Part shown: positions 7,111 through 13,082 of the stretch, one piece after another
How the letters are laid out: each line of letters opens with the position of its first letter
How positions within the stretch are numbered: position 1 is the stretch's first letter
NCBI GenBank assembly: GCA_002298075.1
Contig: DBLW01000072.1
Span: forward strand, 1-14,269
Source: Bacteroidales bacterium UBA714
Lineage (GTDB): Bacteria; Bacteroidota; Bacteroidia; Bacteroidales; UBA932
Direction: 5' to 3'
DNA length: 14,269 nt
Program-made: the position numbers and the translations under genes
Notes under the pieces: model-generated
What the model was told of the DNA's origin: nothing
The model's database searches: none
What the model saw: only the letters and a program-made list of their open reading frames with translations

Positions 7111-7160
7111 TTCCCGTTTTGGCGGCTGGGATTTCCCTGCCGGCAGAACGGGAATTTTTT
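7111..7160 (+). terminator. Strong intrinsic terminator just before the fimbrial operon
   Basis: TTCCCGTT (7111-7118) pairs with AACGGGAA (7147-7154). The inner arms, TTGGCGGCTGGG (7119-7130) and CCCTGCCGGCAG (7135-7146), continue the helix with two mismatches and one wobble, around the loop ATTT. Six T follow (7155-7160). This is the best-formed terminator in the window. It ends 37 bases before the DUF3575 ATG, and no promoter is evident in those 37 bases, which suggests conditional read-through. Confidence 0.85.
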
Positions 7161-7197
7161 GTCGTACCCTGTATCATCCCGGCAAAATCATCATTAA

Positions 7198-8568
7198 ATG
7201 AAACTTATATTGACCATATGTAAAAACATGGCAGGCCTTGCCGTGTGCTTTTTGCTGCTGGCTGCATCCTTGGCTGCGGCGGCACAGGAGCATGACGGCA
7301 GCAGGATTCCAGTGAAAGAAACAGACTCCCTCGAGATATTGGTCTATTTCGAGAAAGGGTATTCAAGTTTCAATCCTGCCTACAAGAAAAACGGTGAGCG
7401 TCTTCTGAAATTCATCCGTGAGGTTGATTTCAAGGATACTCTGCATATCCGCGGAACTGCCTCTCCTGAAGGCGAATGGAAGTTGAACGACAGGCTTTCA
7501 ATAAGGAGGGCGGAAAGTCTCCGCAGCTATATCATGGAAAATGCCGCCATAGACGGACCGGTTCTCATTGTCGGGGGCGACGGGATTGACTGGGCGGGTT
7601 TGCGCTCAATGGCCATGGAATCTTCAATGCCGCATAAGGAAAAAGTCCTGAAAGTGATTTCCGGTGTCCTCTCTGGCAGGATACAGCCGGAAAATGCCAA
7701 CAAGTCTCTCCTTTATATAGGTGACGGTGAGGCCTGGTGGTACATGTACAGGAATTTTTTCCCCCAGCTCCGTACAGTGTCGTTCCGTACATGGGGAGAT
7801 CCGCCTCCTACAATCATAGGGCACAGGCAAGGGGCAGCTTATGTGGAGGCTGAGCATGAGGAGGAGGCCTCTGCCATTGTGTCTGGAAATTCCGGAAGGG
7901 AGGCAACCCCGGTTTCAGGTGAGGCCGATGTGGCACATGATGACTGTCAGGACAGTGATGCAGGAACTTCCGGCGTGCAAGAAGAGGCCGTGGTGCAAGA
8001 TGCGTCCCGGACCGGGCTTGATGAAACTGTGGGGAATGAGCCTTTCCATCGTTTTGCCGTCAAGACCAATATGCTGTATGATGCCGCCCTCATGCCGAAC
8101 CTGGAGTTTGAGTGGCTTATAAATGAGCATTGGAGTGTAAGCGTGGACGGAAATGTGGCCTGGTGGAAAAATGCGCAGAAGCACCAGTATTACCAGGCCT
8201 TGATAATAAGTCCCGAATGCCGCTGGTGGTTCAAGACTTTCAAGCCATGGCACGGCCATTATATGGGACTTATGGCCGGAGGCGGATTATATGACCTTGA
8301 AAACAAGCGTACAGGATATCGGGGAGAGGCAGGTTTTGCCGGGCTGACATATGGCTTCATGTGGCCTATTGCCCGTAGCCTTTCTTTTGATGCTGAAATC
8401 GGGGCCGGCTATATGTACACCAAGTTCGAAGAGTATGAACCTGTTGACAATCACTATGTCTATCAGCGTACAAGAAGCATGAATTATGTCGGGCCTCTCA
8501 AACTGAAATTTTCTCTCGTATGGCGTTTCGCGGATATGTCGGGCAAAAAGAAAGGAGGTGCAAAATGA
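7198..8568 (+). CDS. OmpA-like plus DUF3575 outer-membrane protein of a fimbrial locus
   Basis: The protein of 456 residues starts with a signal peptide (hydrophobic stretch to the Ala-rich segment near residue 29). Residues about 42-125 look like an OmpA/Pal-type domain: LHIRGTASPEG (82-92) and NDRLSIRRAESL match the family's GHTD...N..LS..RA pattern. The Asp of GHTD that binds peptidoglycan in OmpA is not present (Ser89 at that place), while the RRA arginines are. Residues about 208-281 are an acidic, low-complexity linker. From about 283 the DUF3575 domain follows (FAVKTNMLYDAALMPNLEFEW, alternating strands rich in Trp and Tyr), likely an outer-membrane beta-barrel, with a Lys/Gly tail. 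Such proteins are commonly found at the head of Bacteroidales fimbrial clusters; the molecular role is not established. The gene overlaps the next by four bases (ATGA). ATG 7228 is an alternative start but would shorten the signal peptide. Confidence 0.8.
   Translation: MKLILTICKNMAGLAVCFLLLAASLAAAAQEHDGSRIPVKETDSLEILVYFEKGYSSFNPAYKKNGERLLKFIREVDFKDTLHIRGTASPEGEWKLNDRLSIRRAESLRSYIMENAAIDGPVLIVGGDGIDWAGLRSMAMESSMPHKEKVLKVISGVLSGRIQPENANKSLLYIGDGEAWWYMYRNFFPQLRTVSFRTWGDPPPTIIGHRQGAAYVEAEHEEEASAIVSGNSGREATPVSGEADVAHDDCQDSDAGTSGVQEEAVVQDASRTGLDETVGNEPFHRFAVKTNMLYDAALMPNLEFEWLINEHWSVSVDGNVAWWKNAQKHQYYQALIISPECRWWFKTFKPWHGHYMGLMAGGGLYDLENKRTGYRGEAGFAGLTYGFMWPIARSLSFDAEIGAGYMYTKFEEYEPVDNHYVYQRTRSMNYVGPLKLKFSLVWRFADMSGKKKGGAK
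8553..8558 (+). promoter_or_regulatory. Unusually good Shine-Dalgarno before the DUF5119 gene
   Basis: AGGAGG lies six bases before the ATG at 8565, inside the last codons of the DUF3575 gene (its Lys-Lys-Gly-Gly tail). Other starts in the window lack such a site, as expected for Bacteroidota. It supports the 8565 start, but may simply reflect the encoded tail. Confidence 0.5.
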
Positions 8569-9596
8569 AACACGGTACTCTTATAAATAGGCTTGCGGCA
8601 GGAGCGGTTATTGCCGTTTCATTGCCGATGTTTCTTGCAGGGTGTCGTAAGGAATTGTGTTATAATCATTTCCGTGCGGTTGCTGTCAATGCTGCATGGG
8701 AAAGTGTTTGGGAACGCGACTATGGTCGCAAATGGAGTCTCGGCTGGGATGCAGCCCGCTGGGAACATGAATACTCTGAGTTTCTTCCTGGTATTCCGGA
8801 GGGAATGACAATGCTTCTTTATGAAGACGGCAAGGAAAGTTCAAAGACTTTCTTCGGTCCGGAGGGCGGTGAGTTCATGATAAACGAGGGCAGGCATTCG
8901 CTTCTGCTCTATAATAATGACACCCGCTATATCGTTTTTGACGACTTGGCTTCCGCACCTTCGGCCAAGGCGTCAACAACGACAAGGACACGTTCTTCCC
9001 TTAAGGAACTGCATGAGGGAGAACGTACCATCAATCCGCCTGATGTGCTTTATGGAGCTTTCATCCAGGATATTCCGGAGGTTCAGCTGCATGAATGCCA
9101 CAATGCAGATGTCACCATGCGTCCTCTTGTCTATACCTATCTTGTGCGATTCGGAATTGACAAGGGAGCCGAATATGTCTCACTTGCACGTGGCGCCCTG
9201 GCGGGAATGGCGGAGTCGGTGATGCTTCGTGACGGCTCCACTTCCGAGGCCACTGCAACTATCCTTTTCGACTGCGTTGTCAAGGACTGGGGAGCTGAGG
9301 CGGACGTGCGCTCGTTCGGCATTGCCGGCTTTCCTGACAAATATTACGGACGGGCATCGGCACGTGAGGGAGAGGGACGCTATACTCTCAATCTTGAGAT
9401 TCTGCTCAGGAACGGCCGCATGATAAGCTTCAACTTTGATGTCACTGACCAGATGGCTGACCAGCCGAGGGGAGGAGTCATTGAGGTCGGCGGAATCGAA
9501 TTGGGAGATGAGGACATATCCAATGGTTCCGGCTTTGACGTGAATGTCAGCGATTGGGGGGAATATGAGGACATCGATCTTCCTATTGTGCAATAA
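8565..9596 (+). CDS. DUF5119-like fimbrial-locus lipoprotein
   Basis: The protein of 343 residues has a lipoprotein signal ending in LAGC (Cys27), followed by RKELCYNHF, the characteristic start of DUF5119-family proteins, which occur beside fimbrillin genes in Bacteroides and relatives. The rest is predicted beta-rich: MTMLLYEDG and the GGEFMINEGRHSLLLYNNDT segment fit a first beta-sandwich domain (to about residue 125), then a Ser/Thr/Arg-rich stretch (about 129-143), then a second domain with PDVLYGAF and MRPLVYTYLVRF. The layout (FNFDVTDQM near the end) resembles the two-domain fold of type V fimbrial anchor proteins, so an assembly or anchoring role is plausible but inferred. I start at ATG 8565, which overlaps the previous stop (ATGA), has a good ribosome site, and begins directly with the signal peptide; a TTG-type start at 8520 would put extra residues before it. 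Confidence 0.72.
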   Translation: MKHGTLINRLAAGAVIAVSLPMFLAGCRKELCYNHFRAVAVNAAWESVWERDYGRKWSLGWDAARWEHEYSEFLPGIPEGMTMLLYEDGKESSKTFFGPEGGEFMINEGRHSLLLYNNDTRYIVFDDLASAPSAKASTTTRTRSSLKELHEGERTINPPDVLYGAFIQDIPEVQLHECHNADVTMRPLVYTYLVRFGIDKGAEYVSLARGALAGMAESVMLRDGSTSEATATILFDCVVKDWGAEADVRSFGIAGFPDKYYGRASAREGEGRYTLNLEILLRNGRMISFNFDVTDQMADQPRGGVIEVGGIELGDEDISNGSGFDVNVSDWGEYEDIDLPIVQ

Positions 9597-9630
9597 CTAT
9601 AATTACAATAACAACTTTAATTTCAACGTA

Positions 9631-10662
9631 ATGAAAAAGTCATTAATCATTTTGGCTGCGGCTGCCCTTGCAATGGCGGCCTGCACAACCACCAAAGACA
9701 TCGACTATGGTGTCGCCCAGGCTTCAAAACAGGTGTCCTTCACCTCTCATGTGAACAAGAACACCCGTGCTCTCTCTAACGGCAATTTCAGCCAGTTCAA
9801 TGTTTTCGGCTCTTACACCACTGCGACCAGTACGACTCCGACACAGGTTTTCAACAATATCGCTGTAACCAAGAATGGTACTGACTGGACATATTCAGGT
9901 GATGCCCGCTATTGGATCAAAGATGCCACATACACTTTCTATGCTTACAGCAAGGAAAATGCAGAGACCGGTACAAACCGTTTTAACGCACCGGAACTGA
10001 CCCTTGAAGATTACCCCGTCGATGCAGCGGCTGAAAACCAGAAAGACCTTGTTTTTGCCTCTGCGAAAAATATCACAGGAAAAGAGTCAGGCAATGACAA
10101 GGTTGCCTTTGATTTCAAGCATATCCTTTCAAAGATACATTTCAAGTTCACAAGTGATTTTCCTGAAGGCTATAAGGTAAAGGTCAACATGGTAGAAGTC
10201 CGCAATTTCAGGGATAAGGGTACATTCACTGCCTCTACAGGTGAATGGTCAAACCAGAAACGTTCCGTAGAGACGGAGAATGCTGATAACATGCTTAAGA
10301 TTTCCGCAACTTTTGCTGAGGCTGATACTGACAAGGAGCTTGTTCGTGGTGAATCTGTCACTACCCAGGACATCTATGTGCTTCCGTTTGCCTATACACA
10401 GCCGAATGTGCGCCTTTATTTCCAGTTGACTATTATTAATGAAAATAACGAAGTCGTATCACAGAAAGTGAATTACGGCGCATTCAAGCCGACATGGGCA
10501 AAAGGTACTGCATACAGCTATAATGTTACGCTCACAGGTAAGGAGGCCGGTCTTGAGAAGATTGAATTCACTACAAGTGATGATATGAACCTTGACGGCT
10601 GGGCTGCCGGAACAGACAATGTCGAATTTAATTTCGGTTCTGAAGTTACGGCTGAGGAATAA
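9631..10662 (+). CDS. Fimbrillin-family protein, likely main shaft subunit
   Basis: The protein of 343 residues is a Mfa1/FimA-like (Mfa_like_1) type V pilin. The signal MKKSLIILAAAALAMAAC gives a lipidated Cys18. The mature N-terminus holds VSFTSHVNKNTRALS: Arg46 followed by Ala is where type V pilins are cut by a trypsin-like surface protease before polymerising. Family landmarks are FNVFGSY, the ARYWIKDATYTFYAYS strand pair, DLVFAS, the FDFKHILSKIHFKF motif, and YVLPFAYTQPN. The C-terminus (LDGW then VEFNFGSEV) could act as donor strand. I chose ATG 9631 because it starts the signal peptide; the upstream ATG 9544 lies in the DUF5119 gene. The 34-bp AT-rich gap, Lys/Asn-rich composition and the stem-loop after the stop all fit a highly expressed main subunit, but expression is inferred. 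Confidence 0.85.
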   Translation: MKKSLIILAAAALAMAACTTTKDIDYGVAQASKQVSFTSHVNKNTRALSNGNFSQFNVFGSYTTATSTTPTQVFNNIAVTKNGTDWTYSGDARYWIKDATYTFYAYSKENAETGTNRFNAPELTLEDYPVDAAAENQKDLVFASAKNITGKESGNDKVAFDFKHILSKIHFKFTSDFPEGYKVKVNMVEVRNFRDKGTFTASTGEWSNQKRSVETENADNMLKISATFAEADTDKELVRGESVTTQDIYVLPFAYTQPNVRLYFQLTIINENNEVVSQKVNYGAFKPTWAKGTAYSYNVTLTGKEAGLEKIEFTTSDDMNLDGWAAGTDNVEFNFGSEVTAEE

Positions 10663-10689
10663 TCCCTAACAGGCATGGCCCTGATTTAC

Positions 10690-10719
10690 GGCTTGCGGGG
10701 ATTGGGTTTCCCGCAGGCT
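10690..10719 (+). other. Stem-loop between first and second fimbrillin genes
   Basis: GCTTGCGGG (10691-10699) pairs with CCCGCAGGC (10710-10718), nine pairs with one wobble, plus a closing G-T pair. No T run follows, so it is not a complete terminator. It could protect the 3' end of the first fimbrillin message after processing, or reduce read-through, raising that subunit over those encoded downstream. Confidence 0.55.
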
Positions 10720-10738
10720 GCCAATAAAACAGAATAAA

Positions 10739-11782
10739 ATGACAATTATGGGATTCAGTCTCAAATATTCCTTGGCGCTGTTTGGCGCAGTCCTTTTGTC
10801 GGGCTGTGTCAAGACCGTGGTCCAGGACGGAGGGGATGACCTCTCCCCGATGCAGTTCGGCAAATCCGAAGTAATGACCCGTTCCATTGTGACAAATGAC
10901 TCTTTTGAAAACGAAGGGACAGTTTTCAATGTATGGGGCACTTATCATTCGTCATCAGACAGGAACTTCATCCCTGTTGACGTCTTCAGCGGCACTGAAG
11001 TAACCAAAACAGGCTCGAAATGGTCTTATGACGATACGCGTTACTGGCTTCCGGGCTTCCGCTACAATTTCCGCGCTCTCCATCCGGCAGTGCTCGCGGC
11101 ATCTCCAGGTATGGTAAGCTATTCATATGCCCAGGATGAAGACCATCCCCATGGAAATCCTGACAATGCAGTGCTTTCCATCAGCAGCTATGACGGGCGC
11201 AGCGGCCATGACATCCTTTATGCGGCTTCCGGCCCTATTGCGGCGGTCCGCGGAAAAATGCCTGCCGTAGCATTCGATTTTAATCATATACTTGCATATG
11301 TACTCTTTGAGGGGGCCGTTGACCCGTCGGTTGACAGGGAAGTTGAAATAGTCTCCGCCAAGTTTTACGGAGTATCTGCAACAGGCTCGTGGACATCAGC
11401 TCCGTCTCCTGCAGGCACTTGGGACGTGACCGGCGGAGAGAAATCGACAGCCCAAAACCCTTATGCGGAGACTTCGCAGGTTCTGAGCCTCACATCAAAA
11501 TATGTGTCTGTATTTCCACGGGGCAGCGAGATACTTATGATTCCACAGGACATCCAGACAGGGACAATGTTTGAAATCCAGTACAGATATACGTCCGGCA
11601 ACACGGCCTTGCGCACTGTACGCACTGACATATCTTCAATCGGTGCTTCTTTCAAGGGATGGAAAGCCGGCTCGACTTACCGTTACAGATTCTGTATAGG
11701 AGATACTGACTTTATCGTTTTCGACAAGCCGACGGTAACGGAATGGATAGACCAGGACGGAGGAAACTATATAATCCAATAA
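10739..11782 (+). CDS. Fimbrillin-family lipoprotein, second subunit
   Basis: The protein of 347 residues is a second Mfa_like_1-type pilin. The lipobox is LSGC (Cys23). The mature start has MTRSIVTND, with Arg48 in the same place as Arg46 of the preceding pilin. Shared landmarks are FNVWGTYH, DTRYWLPGFRYNFRAL, DILYAAS, the FDFNHILAYVLFE motif and a late MIPQDI strand. It ends in VTEWIDQDGGNYIIQ, an extended strand after a conserved Trp, so it may still be able to donate a strand to a neighbour. ATG 10739 is the first start; ATG 10748 is equally possible and keeps the signal intact. The stop is two bases from the next gene's start, so translation is probably coupled. It may be an accessory shaft or tip-proximal subunit; which one cannot be told from the sequence. 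Confidence 0.8.
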   Translation: MTIMGFSLKYSLALFGAVLLSGCVKTVVQDGGDDLSPMQFGKSEVMTRSIVTNDSFENEGTVFNVWGTYHSSSDRNFIPVDVFSGTEVTKTGSKWSYDDTRYWLPGFRYNFRALHPAVLAASPGMVSYSYAQDEDHPHGNPDNAVLSISSYDGRSGHDILYAASGPIAAVRGKMPAVAFDFNHILAYVLFEGAVDPSVDREVEIVSAKFYGVSATGSWTSAPSPAGTWDVTGGEKSTAQNPYAETSQVLSLTSKYVSVFPRGSEILMIPQDIQTGTMFEIQYRYTSGNTALRTVRTDISSIGASFKGWKAGSTYRYRFCIGDTDFIVFDKPTVTEWIDQDGGNYIIQ

Positions 11783-11784
11783 AG

Positions 11785-13011
11785 ATGGCAGCGATGACAA
11801 AATATACACAAATGAGAAGAATGACATCCGTATTGCTCTGCTGCAGTATGCTGATGTCGTGCGACGGAGGCAAAGACGGGATGAATATCAATCCGGACCC
11901 GGTCCGTCATGTCACATTCGGCCTGCCGGGAGTCATGATGCAGGGGGCGGAGATGCTCGGAGGGCCTGACACAAAGTCTCTCTTGCATAATTCATTTCCC
12001 GACGGGGGCGTGTTCAGGGTGTTCGGCTACTGCATTCCGGACATGGTAAATGGCAGTGAAAATGATTATGCGGCCGCGTCTTCTCCATGGAATACCAAGT
12101 CACAGAGGATAAAGGCCGACATTTTCTATGAAACGGATGTCACATGCAGCGGTGCCGTTACCTCGTATGGCAACGGTAACCTGAAGGAATGGTACACAGC
12201 CGGTTTCAATGGAGTTCCGGCCGGTGCCCAGGTCTCACAGTTCAGGTATTCATTCCTTGCGCACTACCCTGTGGACTGTTTCACGATGAATATGAGGAAT
12301 GCAGATGCCGTAGGTGTCCCGGTGCTTGCTTTCAGCATGCCTTGGTCAGGCGGTGACATGGACACTCCGAGAGACCATGCCGAAATCCCGGATGCGATGC
12401 TGGCCGCACGTTTCGACCATATACGTGCAAACGGCGCCGTTCCACTTAATTTCTATCATATAATGACCGGACTGCGTTTCCGTGTAAACAATTATTCTGA
12501 CGAGGACCTGATTATAGAGTCCGCCAGCCTGAGCGGCCAGTTTTATAGTGAGGCTACTTTCGATTTCACGACTACTGAAGTAAAACAGGCGGCAACTGCT
12601 CTTGGACAGAAGTCATTCAGCGGATATTTCTCGCTTATTCCAGACGGTACGTCACAGACTTGCCCTTCAGGAGCCTCTTCTCCGTATCTCGGAGTCTCAG
12701 ACACAAATCCTGAGGGCACTACAGTGCTCCTGCTTCCGAATCTTGATGCAGACCCTTCAACGGCAGACCGTCCGGATAATCCGATATATTCCCTCGGGGA
12801 CAAGAAGACCATAACAATCCGCTACCGTTATGCCGGTGATGTTGATGCAAGAACAGCTGTGATACCGGACTTCCATCTCTCATACAGGCCGGCGCAGAGT
12901 ACGCGCTACACGGCGAACCTGAATTTTGTAGGTGACCGTTTTGTGCTTATTTTCCAGGCTGATACGGATTCCTGGGGAGACGGCTCTGACAATGGCATTA
13001 TCATCAATTAA
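11785..13011 (+). CDS. Fimbrillin-family lipoprotein, third and largest subunit
   Basis: The protein of 408 residues is a further Mfa_like_1-type pilin, longer than its two neighbours. The lipobox is LMSC followed by DGGKDG, an acidic patch of the kind seen after the Cys of surface-exposed Bacteroidota lipoproteins. Landmarks are VFRVFGYC, FRYSFLAHYP, MLAARFDHI, NFYHIMTGLRFRVNN and FSLIPDG. At the place of the cleavable Arg of the other pilins it has TKS (Lys64), a conservative change still open to a trypsin-like enzyme. It ends DTDSWGDGSDNGIIIN. Extra insertions of about 50-60 residues lie between the first strands and the RFDH block. ATG 11785 is two bases after the previous stop; ATG 11794 is an alternative, and ATG 11743 overlaps the neighbour and is unlikely. 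Likely an accessory or adhesive subunit, by position and size only. Confidence 0.76.
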   Translation: MAAMTKYTQMRRMTSVLLCCSMLMSCDGGKDGMNINPDPVRHVTFGLPGVMMQGAEMLGGPDTKSLLHNSFPDGGVFRVFGYCIPDMVNGSENDYAAASSPWNTKSQRIKADIFYETDVTCSGAVTSYGNGNLKEWYTAGFNGVPAGAQVSQFRYSFLAHYPVDCFTMNMRNADAVGVPVLAFSMPWSGGDMDTPRDHAEIPDAMLAARFDHIRANGAVPLNFYHIMTGLRFRVNNYSDEDLIIESASLSGQFYSEATFDFTTTEVKQAATALGQKSFSGYFSLIPDGTSQTCPSGASSPYLGVSDTNPEGTTVLLLPNLDADPSTADRPDNPIYSLGDKKTITIRYRYAGDVDARTAVIPDFHLSYRPAQSTRYTANLNFVGDRFVLIFQADTDSWGDGSDNGIIIN

Positions 13012-13028
13012 TAGGCAGTCATGCTGAT

Positions 13029-13046
13029 GCGGCCTTGCCGCTTTTT
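13029..13046 (+). terminator. Short terminator-like hairpin before the last gene
   Basis: GCGGC (13029-13033), loop CTT, GCCGC (13037-13041), then five T (13042-13046). The stem has only five pairs, so termination is probably partial. It sits 18 bases after the third pilin stop and 37 bases before the next ATG, where no good promoter follows, which suggests it trims transcription of the last gene rather than ending the operon. Confidence 0.55.
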
Positions 13047-13082
13047 GTTAAAGTGAGATTATAAACATAGAATACTGAGAAG

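Larger units (their letters stand above)
6792..7197 (+). other. Structured 406-bp intergenic region before the fimbrial operon
   Basis: No convincing gene is present. Two short open frames (6795-6983 and 6984-7223) cross a promoter, hairpins and a terminator, and show no recognisable protein features. In order the region holds: a consensus-like promoter (6835-6865), a 12-bp stem-loop (6908-6938), a second stem-loop (7017-7036), a run of eight G (7067-7074) and a long intrinsic terminator (7111-7160). CTCATGCCG occurs at both 6924-6932 and 7015-7023. The layout resembles a long regulatory leader but could also be two unrelated units back to back. Confidence 0.6.

Noticed and set aside
6900..7197. 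Invertible promoter of the kind controlling Bacteroides surface structures
   Set aside because: Only short hairpin-type inverted repeats were found, none flanking the promoter on both sides, and no recombinase gene is in the window.
6795..7223. Two short open frames (62 and 79 codons) in the intergenic region
   Set aside because: They cross a promoter, hairpins, a G run and a terminator. The second ends inside the DUF3575 gene, and neither shows a recognisable domain or signal peptide.
13044..13074. Promoter directly before the last gene
   Set aside because: TTTG is present, but the -7 position reads TAGAATAC, lacking the TTTG half of the box.
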